From positions 1 to 37,185 of the IMG/VR virus record IMGVR_UViG_3300027733_000115: 37,185 nucleotides of DNA, one strand, 5' to 3'. The stretch is from a virus. Below are positions 17,901 through 27,454 of this stretch, piece by piece. The notes under the pieces were generated by a model. The model saw nothing but the letters and a program-made list of their open reading frames with translations, searched no databases and was not told the DNA's origin. Both the position numbers and the translations under genes were made by a program. Every line of letters begins with the position of its first letter. Positions within the stretch are counted from its first letter, which is position 1.

Positions 17901-20900
17901 TATGAATACATACTCCATTTTTTGTTGCTAGTTAAATCGCTTAGTACTAATACTGAAAAACTCCTAACAGTTAACACATTATTAGATGTATATCCTTGGC
18001 CACCATTAACAATCTTAACGTTAGTAATTTGTCCAGATTCGTTAATAATTGTTTGAATCACTGCTCCTGTACCAGTACCAGTGACCGTAACATACGGTGC
18101 AATTAAATATCCTTGACCTGAACTAATAATATTAACATTTGTAATTTTACCATCAGTCACATCTGCAGTTAAACTAGGAGCAATATAATATTTTGTAATT
18201 ACATATTGTAATTCTAAATTAGTATCTAACGTAGTATCATATAACCGCTGAATAACTGTTGGCGGAGTATCATATGATGATATCTTTGTAAGACTTTTTG
18301 TATCAACAATTAACTCTGATTTTAAATACATGTTAGTTTGCTCAATCACCTGTTTAATTGCTTCAAATCGATTAACAAACATACTTTGGCGAGGTCTATT
18401 TTCAATACCATATTTTAATTTAGGTGGTAACAATTGATCTGGTACTAATCGATCATTTACATCTTTACCACATAAACTATCAATCCATTTTTGTTCTATA
18501 GATGCTGGTATTTCAGTTGATGCTGCTGTACTAATTAACTTCCATTGAGTATGAATATTTTGATCAGTTTTATCTATTAACCAATACTCAATCGACAGCA
18601 CAACATCGTCATGCATTAGGTAAGGTTTAACATTAACTAAACTAAACGAATTTAATCCAGTTAATGCAAGATATTCATATCCCTCACCTTTAGGATTTGA
18701 AATTAATCTAGAAACATTTGCAGCTGAGATTGTTCTACCAACTGTTGACGAAATAGTTTCTTTATTTTTAACCCAATAATAATAAGTAGACGAAAACTGC
18801 TGACTTATAGTATCATAGCTTTTTACAACTACATACGCAGTGTCGCTATATAAAGAAGTTCCGCTTATACCTTGTGCTAACCCTTCAGAAGTATCTGCCA
18901 CTTCGTCCCATTCTGATGGCAATAACTCAGTTTCTACCCATTCATAAATATCAACTGATGCACCGGTTGCTAATGTACTTAACATGCTATTTCTATAAAC
19001 AGTATTATCTGTAAAATTGTCAAAAAACTTAGTATTTCGTACATCCCACCATAACGAACCAACCTGTGATGCACCCCATGCAATGCCCTCGTCAACATTA
19101 ACTACCGTAGTTGAAGCATACGAATAGATTGCAGGATCGTATGTTGATTTATACTTTACTTCTCGTTCTGCAATAATAGGATGTTTATTTTGTATAGGAT
19201 CTACAACGTCTAAGTATTTTATTAATTTATTAGATACTTTATTATATAAAAACGCTTGTTTAACTTTAGTAATGTCAGGCTTAGTAATTGATGTATTCTT
19301 AACAGTCCATGCAAATTGGTTAACCGGTTTAACATACTCAAATATTTTTCCTGCATTAGTGTTAAACGCTGGAGATCCAAAAAGTATGCTGGTTGCAGTA
19401 ACTGAAATTGCAACCGCTTCTGCAGTTACCGGAGATAATCGTTCACTAAAGGTCCAATCTTTTTCATAAATGTTATATACATCCGCAGCTGTAACATATT
19501 CATTGTTTAAATCAACGTTGCATATTACTAATGTAGAATAATTATTTGTAAAGAACACTGCTGATGCAGTATTTGAACTAAATTCAACTGTTGGAATGAT
19601 CTGCACAGATTCTTTTAGCAATAATGAATATACATTTACATTTCGTGTAGATGAATCTACTACATTTGAAATAGCAATAAAATCATCATTTTTTGATAAC
19701 GAAATATGCTGTCCAACTGTAGTAGCTACTATATTACTAATGCGGTTAGCTGGGTTATACACAAACTCTTCATTTGAATAATACACATATACTTTTCCAT
19801 TAGTACTTGGATCTGATATTGCAATTGTATTATTTGGCGATACTGATATTGAAGTACCAAATGCATTAGATGCACCAACTGGTTTACTAATTCCGGTTAC
19901 TAATGCCCATTCGTAAACTAAAAATGTAATAAGGCCTGCAGGTTTTTCTGTTGGTGTAGCACTAATTAACAGTGTAGTTGAATTAACTACTAATGACACT
20001 AAATGGCCATTGGTAAACCCTTTACCTGATATTATCATACCACGTGTAATACCAGCAGTACTAGCTACTACTAATGTTGTGCCGTTGCTTCCTTTAGATT
20101 TAAATGTAGTAGCTGCTTTCTCTGTTAATTTATATTCATATCTATAAACGTTACTAGCGGCCGTTCCTACAAATAACATGTTAGTGCCAAACGCAATAGT
20201 AGTGCCAAATTCTTCAGAAATGTTATACAACGGACTAATTTTTGTATCAACTAACACATACAGCTCATTAATGTCTTGCTTATATATTGAAATAACTCCG
20301 CGACTGTTTAAATCAGCAGTTGGAGAGCCTAATGCTAGCCATTCTCCATCAAACGACAACGCAACGACTGTTGCTACATTATACTCGTAATCAACTGCAC
20401 TAACGCCTTGGAATCTTAATGGTCGTTTGATTATTTGTGTTGCAATCCAACCGTTTTCAGTGTTATTATAAATTACAACTTCACCTCTAAAAATTCCGTA
20501 TCCATTATTAGATTTTTGAGATACTGCAATTGTTTTACCATCAGTAGTTGATGAAATTGCACGACCATAATTGCTAATTTTTGAATTTAAATTAGGTCTA
20601 TTAGTTAACCCATATACCGGGTTGTATTTCCAAACCTTCCAGTTACTAGTATCTTGATAATAGTCAGTGGTATTAACGTTGTTGTCAGTCCATATTAAAT
20701 AATTAGATTTTAGATCAGCATTAGTATAATTGTTGTTATCAAGAGTAGTGCCAATTCTTCGAGGTATTAACAGACCAACAGTTGAGTTTTCAGTTGCAGT
20801 AATAATTACATCAGTAACAACAGTTATAATATTACCTTGAATAGCAGTAACGGTGTAAACTTTGTCATCTCCTACATTTTTAAATACAATTAGCGTACCT

Positions 20901-23900
20901 ACCAAAATTTCATCTATTTTATCAAGTGTGATGTATGTTCCATCGTCATCTGAAGTAATTAACGTAATTTGAATTTTATATGAATCATTAATACTACGAT
21001 CAAAATATTGATAAACGTTCCAGTCAGTTGGTGCAAATGTACATAAAATATATTCACCATGGCTAACTTTTGTAATATTAACATCAGATAATTTTTTTAC
21101 ACTATACGCAACTTCATCAACTCTTGCATACACAGTTGAAGTTTTTAACGGCTTTGCTATTGGCCATAAATTTGGTGTATACATTGTAGGTTTTAAGTAA
21201 ATATCAGTTATTCCTTGTTGAATAACTAATGTATTATGATATCGATCTTTAGTATTAACTAATTCAAATCCTTGTGGATTTATTTTAAATTGAGATTCAG
21301 ACAATGTAAATTCAATATTTTCAAACGACGAACATGCACCATACTGACCAGTACGGACTGCCCATTCTTCATAGAATTCTAAACTTTCATTACCAGTTGC
21401 ACTTAATACATCAAATAATTTATTAAGAACATTTTGAGTTCCCTTCTCAATAATCATACCCTGATAAAACTTATATTCACTTACATCGTCTTGAATAATA
21501 TTTTCAAGGTATTGTCGTTTTTGGTATCCAATTAAATGTTGTGCATATGTTTGCTGGGCTATATCAAAATTTTCACTATCTAGGCTATAAAAATCAGTAA
21601 ACTGGGTTGCTTTATACGTCCAGTTTGGTAATAGTTTTGGTGTTGGTTTTTTATCTAATTTTGTCCATTTTGAAGAATCAAAATTTTCTGCGCCGGCTAA
21701 TGTAGAGTTAGCACTGTAATAAAATGATTTATATTTTATTGTATCTCCAATAATATAACTTTTCCATGGGGTCCAATCAGTTACTATTGCACGATCAACA
21801 ATAAAACCAGGTGCATACACTGTACCATTCCAATTAGAACTTACATAACCTGAAACTTTAATTTTATCTTGCTTGTAACCGCTTTCTGGATTATAAATTG
21901 TATCGTTAAACATTGTAGTATTGTTAAACACTACAACATGTTCACGTTGAATTAGATAAAAACTTGCACAAAAAATTCCGTCATCAGATTTTGGAGTATA
22001 TGTCATTGCATTATCAATTCTAAACATGTTTATAAAATTTTTATGAATTGCAACTCCACTAGCATTTAAAATTTCATATTCGTTATTTGGATTAGTAATA
22101 TCGTCAACTGTTGCTAATATAGTTTTAAAAGATAATTTATTTGCAGCCGGGCTAAGAGATATTACCGAATTTCCTGATAAATCAAGACCGTTCAACAAAT
22201 AATAGTCAGACTCATTAAATGCAGCTGGGTAGATAGTTCGCACAGCTGTATAAAATTTTTCATTATATAGTACTATGTCACCTGCATGTATTATGGTATG
22301 TCGATTCCACATACCCCATGACGACGGTGTTGTATTTAATAATACTTGATAATCGTTACCATTAAACTCAATACGATTTATAAGTTTTAATGCCTTATAA
22401 TAGCTACCATTATAGCGAATTATATCCCCGTACTGTATTGATATATCCTGCGACCATTCTAACCATGTAGAATTAGGTGATGTCCAATTTTGAGTAGTCC
22501 AAAACATAAACTCTTTTGCACTAGTTCCCCAGTTCTCAATTGTATTAAGAGTTGGATTATATTCGTTAAATAAAAACCCTTGCGCACTTAACCAATGCCC
22601 GTATCCTAATAAGAAATCAACAACTTCTTGAATTGATTGTAATTTAGTGCCGTATGGAATAATTTTAGCAGTAGATTCCCATTTATTTTTAAAATATGCA
22701 TTTACTCCACCAACAATTGGTAAGTTATCTAACAGATAAAACTTATTAAAATCAAATAATAATGTTGATTTATGCTCGTGTTGCACTCGATAATACTTTG
22801 TCAGGTATCTAACTAATGTGCCCACAAAATAATCTTGTCCTTGCGCCCACTCAACAAAACTTTCAGAAATGCCTGCAACATTATCTAACCGACCGGACGT
22901 TAACATAGGAAAATATTTAAAATATGGTTGTAGTTGACTATAACCTTTAATTTCAAACCCGTTAGTAACCTTAGTAATTACTACTCCACTATATGTTAAA
23001 ATTCCAATTGGAGACGACGAGTTAAGGACAAGTGTATAATCTTCTTGTGGTATAAAAATACTGCCAACCGACATTGGAGATTTTGAATCTAATAACAAAT
23101 TAAATTTTTCTTTGCTAGTATAACCACTTATTCGGTAACATATCTTTGCTACAATATTTTTTAATTCAAATTTGTAATCATTATACTGTGTTAACGTGCT
23201 GCAATCAATGTAATTAATTAAGTAATTAAGTAACCCTGCAGTTTGATCACGAGTAGAACTTAAATACACTGTTGGTAACTTAACGCTAGCAGGTGTGATT
23301 CTTAAATTTGTATCAGAATATATTAACTGTCCAGTTTTACTAGTTACAATCCGCGAACGATCTAATAATATACCAATTAATCTTGCGGGATTTAATAAAA
23401 TAGCTGTTTTTAGTACACTAAATGCATAATGTGAATTTCTTCTCCATGCAGCTTCAATTGGAGAAACATCACCAAATACAAAATCACCTTGAATACTTGG
23501 AGTTATATAGCCAACTGCTAAATTAACATCATGCGGACTAAGTAAATTTCCATCGTCATCAACTGGTATATGATTCATTAAAAACGGTTTAACATATTTT
23601 TTAAGACGTATCGTTGGCTTATTTGGTTCTTTTACTAACCCGCGGCTAATGTCTTCCCATAAAATTAAGTTGTTTTTAGTGTACGGTGCCGGACCATATA
23701 CAGATGCCCACCAGTTAGGTTCTTCAGAAAACCCTAGCATTTCCCACGGACACATATGCGGGCGATCAGTATCTAATATCCATTGATATATTCCTCTCCA
23801 AAAACCAGGAGTAACTCTGCCATCTGGAGCAGCATGTTTAGAATAATTAAAAGTAAACGAATCGGTGTTATTGTACGATAGCGGTGTTGCAAAATCAATG

Positions 23901-26900
23901 CTAACTTTTGAAGACCATTTGTAAAAATTTGTCATTAGAGAAGCATTAAATTCTTCTCTGCTATAATCTGATTTTCTTGAATACGCAGGAATTACATCTG
24001 CAATATCAAATAAAGACGAATCGTACTTTACTTTTATGTTATTATAAATTCTTTTTTCTAATTCTAATAGTAATAAATCTCGATAATCATTATACGCTAA
24101 TGTTAAACTTCCGTCATGACCTTGAATCATATTTCTAGGAATACGTAACGTGGTATCTAAAAATATCTTTGGTTCGTATTTTGGCCACATGCCTAATTTA
24201 GTTGGTGTTTCAGGTATTAGGCACCCGTCGGTACTTTCGTATTCATAAACTGTTATTGTATCACCGGCTATTAGATCTGCGGTTACATATACAAACCCTT
24301 GATCAGTAAACACATACTCTTTACCATGCAATAATTGTGTACCGTTTAAATATACACCTATTGCACTTGCTGATAACGTTGACAAAGAAAACACTTGTGA
24401 TAAAGAAAACAAGTTATCTTCAGGTGCAGCTACTAAAAATTCTGTTTGAACAGTTGACCCATACGGAACCATGTCACTAAAATAATATGCCGAAGTGTTT
24501 GGAGAATCTTTATTAATATGTCGTAAAATTAAATTTACATGAGTAAACTCATCTGCATCAACACCTAACGATTCTGCAACAAACATAAATGTCTTTTTAA
24601 ATTTGCTATAGTCATCTCTAGATTGATCAATTGCACGAATTATGTTATTTGTATCTGAGGTAATGTGATACATTGATAGACTTGCAGGGCCGCTATGTTG
24701 CACAAATTTTGTTCCATATTGTGAAACTGGGCCTAAGTCTCTTAAATTACTTACTCCAGGAAATTTTCCAAAAAAACCTAAGTTATGAACATTATCAACA
24801 ATAGTGCCTACATGATCAATTACTTCACCTAACGTAAATTCTGATAATACCCCATTTAATGGATTACTTTGTAAATTAATCGGAATTTCAAAATACCCGT
24901 TATTGTTGATTGAAAGATTTGTATAAACTTTAATCATTATTGAATCAGTTAACTTTACATTAGTGTTAAAAATTATTTGATGATAATTTAGATATCGATT
25001 AGTTGAGGTTATTGATTTAAATACCCAATTATCAGATCGTACATTATTAACATATACTCGAACATCAATTTCTGAAAGATTTGGCAAATAATCAAAAATG
25101 TCAATATCAAAATTATTAACTTTATCTGAATTTTTATACAACCTAATTGCCGCTTGTGTATTCGTAACTTCGCCAGTTTTCCACCCGTTAACATATGACA
25201 TTGTTCCAACAGAATCGTACGTAATTAAAAATCCAGTGTCAACCTGTTTACTAATAATTTTTTCATTTTCTTCATAATTAAACGTATCAGTTACTAAAGA
25301 AAAGTTAAAAACAATGTCGCCAATATTATTAATATTTTTATATGATAATGCAAACCCTAAATTTTTATCAACTACTGATGTAGAACCAATCTTATAAGAA
25401 AATATAGAAGTTCCAAAGAATGTAGTACCTGGGTATACTGATGAATCTCCAAAACTATATTCATTTTCGTCAACTAAATCAAATAATGGAGGCTGGTTTG
25501 CTTTAGTTTTTTGTTGGCATAATTGCCACTTTACCCCGTTAAACCAATACATCTGTCCTTGTGAAACAGTCCCGTATTGTATTAGCGCAACTTGATTGTA
25601 TATTGGCGTTGCTACTTCAACTAATCGAATTTGATTACTATTAACAACACTAAAAATATTAGTAATTAACCCACTTATTGGTTTATTGCCACCTATTATG
25701 TTATATTCAATACTTGTTGAATCGATTATTGCAGAAACTCTTGCAGATCCCAAACTGCCCGCTATTCCGCCGCCTAACTTTCCAGTATTATCTGTTACAG
25801 AAATTAGTGTTCCTACATTTAACCCAGCAGTTGAATTCATTCCGGTAATTTTAGCAGTCCATCCGGTATTAGTTGCAATGATTGATTCAATTTTTCCTTT
25901 ACTACTAATTTTTTGCAAACTATTTTCGTGTAATACATCAATAAATTCAACCCGATATATGTTGTTTGTTACTCGATTATCTAAGTCTGCTGTAAAGATA
26001 ATATGCTGGCCGTTTTTAAGATCAACACCGTCAACATTGTAACCAAATGCGCCTTCTACTATTGAAAACGCATCAACTGTAACAGTATCAATAACAGAAA
26101 TATCAATAATAGATTTATTTCCAAAATTAAATAATTTTAAGTTCTTCTCAAACTCAATAATTGGTCTTGCTGCACGCATTGACTGATTATACGACGGATG
26201 TATACCATTTCTTAACGCACTTTTTTCAATAACATCTTTATGAATCCATTTGTTATTTCTACTCCAAAAATTCTTATCAGCAGATGCACGATTGATTACA
26301 ATGTAATCAGGGTTAGTAACATATGAAATTGAGTCACTAAACGGAGTAGTGTCAAATAGCGTTGTATCAAATAACATTGACGAGGTATTAGTATATGCAG
26401 TAATAATTTGTAAATCATTTTCATGTATTAACTGAATTGATTCACCAACACCTTCAACATAATATCTGCCAGTAGAATATTTTTTAGGAAAGACATTTCC
26501 AGCAAATTGCACCTTCATACCGTTGCTTAACGCAAACGGAATTGTTGTACTATCAAGCAACTCTATTGTCCCATAACTATACGTTTTCTTTCCAATAATC
26601 TCGGCTTCTACGTTAATATAACCAGTATCACTTAAATCTAAGATATTAAACACCCCTCCCATATCAATATCATTTTCACTCACGTAGGCTAATTCGTCAG
26701 GTGCATTAGCCGGAACTGTAAATGTTATTGTGCCAGATTCAATTGCATTATTAAGTAATAACGGCGATATGTATCGATCTAACGGGCCTGTAGTACGTGA
26801 TGTTTTAATGCTAAATGGGTTTCCGATACTGTTAATTACAAATTTATATTGATACCCGCGGTATAGTGTAATTACCGGATTTCTAGTCATGCTATCAGAT

Positions 26901-27454
26901 GAAAAAATATAAGAACTTCCGTACTCTGTTGTTTCAATGTTTACTGTGTAAGTACTAGTAATTTCTATCTTTGATGTATTTTGTATAGTAATCGTGTCAG
27001 GACCATGAGGCATCCAATAGTAATTTTGAAAGTTAACAACCTTATCCCAGTTAATATGAGGATCCCAACTGTAAAATTCTTGTTTGTTTAACCTAGAATG
27101 GTTTGAAACATTAGCACCAAACACCCGTAATTGATTAATATAATCTTGATAATCTTTTAAAAACACATGATTATTCATATCATCTTCAATTACTAACCCT
27201 GGTTCAAGTTGGTAATTTTGACGATTCCGTGTTGGTGCTTCAACAAATATATCATCAGACGAAGTAGCTTTTGAATATTGTCTTCCAATGTATCCACTAA
27301 CTTTTTTTACAGCCCCTGGTTGAGTAAGTTGATTTATTGTTGAATGTAAGAACTTTTTATTTGTGTCGGTTCTATAAATTCGCGGTAAAAAAGATGCAGC
27401 TGTAGCTTCATCACTTGTATCAATTGCTGTTATTCTAGGTATGCTGTTAGCCAT
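14930..27454 (-). CDS. Giant baseplate-associated structural protein with CBM-like modules and FG-GAP-like propeller (4174 aa)
   Basis: No whole-length family is recognised. The N-terminus (1-160; FLPRIYRTDTNKKFLHSTINQLTQ) is probably the virion anchor. A conserved-looking Trp-rich region (RPHMCPWEMLGFSEEPNWW) lies near 1235-1255. Short modules with the pattern W-x-Y-x2-GD-x-V-x-Y-x-G-x-Y-Y-x-A, often ending in a later W, recur near 1530-1577, 1661-1715, 1718-1755, 1888-1936 and 4045-4093; they look like CBM5/12-type sugar-binding folds. An FG-GAP-like beta-propeller spans about 2290-2715, interrupted near 2441-2515 by a small beta domain. Paired GxGY repeats lie near 3113-3160 and 3471-3534. 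The start has GGGAG 7 nt upstream and overlaps the gp6 stop by 1 nt. Placement after gp6 corresponds to gp7-gp12 in T4, so a role in the outer baseplate and host contact is inferred. Residue positions are approximate. Confidence 0.85.
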   Translation of the reverse strand: MANSIPRITAIDTSDEATAASFLPRIYRTDTNKKFLHSTINQLTQPGAVKKVSGYIGRQYSKATSSDDIFVEAPTRNRQNYQLEPGLVIEDDMNNHVFLKDYQDYINQLRVFGANVSNHSRLNKQEFYSWDPHINWDKVVNFQNYYWMPHGPDTITIQNTSKIEITSTYTVNIETTEYGSSYIFSSDSMTRNPVITLYRGYQYKFVINSIGNPFSIKTSRTTGPLDRYISPLLLNNAIESGTITFTVPANAPDELAYVSENDIDMGGVFNILDLSDTGYINVEAEIIGKKTYSYGTIELLDSTTIPFALSNGMKVQFAGNVFPKKYSTGRYYVEGVGESIQLIHENDLQIITAYTNTSSMLFDTTLFDTTPFSDSISYVTNPDYIVINRASADKNFWSRNNKWIHKDVIEKSALRNGIHPSYNQSMRAARPIIEFEKNLKLFNFGNKSIIDISVIDTVTVDAFSIVEGAFGYNVDGVDLKNGQHIIFTADLDNRVTNNIYRVEFIDVLHENSLQKISSKGKIESIIATNTGWTAKITGMNSTAGLNVGTLISVTDNTGKLGGGIAGSLGSARVSAIIDSTSIEYNIIGGNKPISGLITNIFSVVNSNQIRLVEVATPIYNQVALIQYGTVSQGQMYWFNGVKWQLCQQKTKANQPPLFDLVDENEYSFGDSSVYPGTTFFGTSIFSYKIGSTSVVDKNLGFALSYKNINNIGDIVFNFSLVTDTFNYEENEKIISKQVDTGFLITYDSVGTMSYVNGWKTGEVTNTQAAIRLYKNSDKVNNFDIDIFDYLPNLSEIDVRVYVNNVRSDNWVFKSITSTNRYLNYHQIIFNTNVKLTDSIMIKVYTNLSINNNGYFEIPINLQSNPLNGVLSEFTLGEVIDHVGTIVDNVHNLGFFGKFPGVSNLRDLGPVSQYGTKFVQHSGPASLSMYHITSDTNNIIRAIDQSRDDYSKFKKTFMFVAESLGVDADEFTHVNLILRHINKDSPNTSAYYFSDMVPYGSTVQTEFLVAAPEDNLFSLSQVFSLSTLSASAIGVYLNGTQLLHGKEYVFTDQGFVYVTADLIAGDTITVYEYESTDGCLIPETPTKLGMWPKYEPKIFLDTTLRIPRNMIQGHDGSLTLAYNDYRDLLLLELEKRIYNNIKVKYDSSLFDIADVIPAYSRKSDYSREEFNASLMTNFYKWSSKVSIDFATPLSYNNTDSFTFNYSKHAAPDGRVTPGFWRGIYQWILDTDRPHMCPWEMLGFSEEPNWWASVYGPAPYTKNNLILWEDISRGLVKEPNKPTIRLKKYVKPFLMNHIPVDDDGNLLSPHDVNLAVGYITPSIQGDFVFGDVSPIEAAWRRNSHYAFSVLKTAILLNPARLIGILLDRSRIVTSKTGQLIYSDTNLRITPASVKLPTVYLSSTRDQTAGLLNYLINYIDCSTLTQYNDYKFELKNIVAKICYRISGYTSKEKFNLLLDSKSPMSVGSIFIPQEDYTLVLNSSSPIGILTYSGVVITKVTNGFEIKGYSQLQPYFKYFPMLTSGRLDNVAGISESFVEWAQGQDYFVGTLVRYLTKYYRVQHEHKSTLLFDFNKFYLLDNLPIVGGVNAYFKNKWESTAKIIPYGTKLQSIQEVVDFLLGYGHWLSAQGFLFNEYNPTLNTIENWGTSAKEFMFWTTQNWTSPNSTWLEWSQDISIQYGDIIRYNGSYYKALKLINRIEFNGNDYQVLLNTTPSSWGMWNRHTIIHAGDIVLYNEKFYTAVRTIYPAAFNESDYYLLNGLDLSGNSVISLSPAANKLSFKTILATVDDITNPNNEYEILNASGVAIHKNFINMFRIDNAMTYTPKSDDGIFCASFYLIQREHVVVFNNTTMFNDTIYNPESGYKQDKIKVSGYVSSNWNGTVYAPGFIVDRAIVTDWTPWKSYIIGDTIKYKSFYYSANSTLAGAENFDSSKWTKLDKKPTPKLLPNWTYKATQFTDFYSLDSENFDIAQQTYAQHLIGYQKRQYLENIIQDDVSEYKFYQGMIIEKGTQNVLNKLFDVLSATGNESLEFYEEWAVRTGQYGACSSFENIEFTLSESQFKINPQGFELVNTKDRYHNTLVIQQGITDIYLKPTMYTPNLWPIAKPLKTSTVYARVDEVAYSVKKLSDVNITKVSHGEYILCTFAPTDWNVYQYFDRSINDSYKIQITLITSDDDGTYITLDKIDEILVGTLIVFKNVGDDKVYTVTAIQGNIITVVTDVIITATENSTVGLLIPRRIGTTLDNNNYTNADLKSNYLIWTDNNVNTTDYYQDTSNWKVWKYNPVYGLTNRPNLNSKISNYGRAISSTTDGKTIAVSQKSNNGYGIFRGEVVIYNNTENGWIATQIIKRPLRFQGVSAVDYEYNVATVVALSFDGEWLALGSPTADLNSRGVISIYKQDINELYVLVDTKISPLYNISEEFGTTIAFGTNMLFVGTAASNVYRYEYKLTEKAATTFKSKGSNGTTLVVASTAGITRGMIISGKGFTNGHLVSLVVNSTTLLISATPTEKPAGLITFLVYEWALVTGISKPVGASNAFGTSISVSPNNTIAISDPSTNGKVYVYYSNEEFVYNPANRISNIVATTVGQHISLSKNDDFIAISNVVDSSTRNVNVYSLLLKESVQIIPTVEFSSNTASAVFFTNNYSTLVICNVDLNNEYVTAADVYNIYEKDWTFSERLSPVTAEAVAISVTATSILFGSPAFNTNAGKIFEYVKPVNQFAWTVKNTSITKPDITKVKQAFLYNKVSNKLIKYLDVVDPIQNKHPIIAEREVKYKSTYDPAIYSYASTTVVNVDEGIAWGASQVGSLWWDVRNTKFFDNFTDNTVYRNSMLSTLATGASVDIYEWVETELLPSEWDEVADTSEGLAQGISGTSLYSDTAYVVVKSYDTISQQFSSTYYYWVKNKETISSTVGRTISAANVSRLISNPKGEGYEYLALTGLNSFSLVNVKPYLMHDDVVLSIEYWLIDKTDQNIHTQWKLISTAASTEIPASIEQKWIDSLCGKDVNDRLVPDQLLPPKLKYGIENRPRQSMFVNRFEAIKQVIEQTNMYLKSELIVDTKSLTKISSYDTPPTVIQRLYDTTLDTNLELQYVITKYYIAPSLTADVTDGKITNVNIISSGQGYLIAPYVTVTGTGTGAVIQTIINESGQITNVKIVNGGQGYTSNNVLTVRSFSVLVLSDLTSNKKWSMYSYIPSTNEWYKSLTYTYDTTKYWKYIDWYKPGFNQFTTATHLVNTYVELSQLNDAVGDIVKVKTTTSGRWVLLQKHDLTAEQQLQENTAYDWTHWYNVVGSQNGTIQFSSLLYDFHNTIIGYDGMLYDSGMHDNFASIELRNILIAIKDDLLIGDLKTKYLELFFSTVRYAMNEQTYIDWIFKTSFVNVLHQVGELQQRVTYKNDNLSNFEDYVAEVKPYRTQIREYISSYTNLDNSNVAITDFDLPPAYDIDRNVVSVVDYDNPLINSYPWKFWLDNVGYSIVDIKIINSGAEYLTEPKVTIESATGSGATARAFIVNKQLSRIKLITPGAGYKTTPTIVITGGYANDGRSAVAIPILGNSVVRTSNVILKFDRINQNYLIDDLQYVDTIKGVSIVTGTKVQFTLKWIPDVTIGKTSVTVNGVLEIRDNYKMGTVISIVNSHPVYTGVITFKNAPLRGSEIVVSYYKDTSLLTATDRIHYYYKPNSGDLGNDLPQLMSGIDYGGVVVSGLSFEVDHGWDSMPYYTNTWDNFDPTLNDVKYTLGAEFSYTIKLPYIPEIGTRLNVYLVKPNNNAVRIDSNSYDIDVVDPANPNAAMLTPIATGDTNIVEIPTSISADEGDTIIIRKETSDGAAVNEYDTSLSGGNFSYNSMSSGLSAEDIVVDGDDFNSVTTGIGPEEVVPGQVVDTLGIKVFNTLPSGAFTSFMYFKNMLNQNRYIRLNANKRTRLIYELNYYDTTITVEDSSLFDLTTYSSYGIIDINGERIEFSSNVNNVLSGLRRGTMGTGIPKVHSVESIVQELSSSETIPYIENTQIEQVISDGTHFINLSYTPKKVTNTKWSFADPELAEYGQSNEIEVFVGGYDDYKIWTFGTVYYVNDIVNVGVYVYRCAVNHTSSIEFKMDRSKWNYFIGNIRLKKTPYTVYNINSTEGEHQFDADFAVNGTTKQIRLTNVLSANTIVTIVRRQGSQWINNQTELNFIGAVPGVDHISITQ

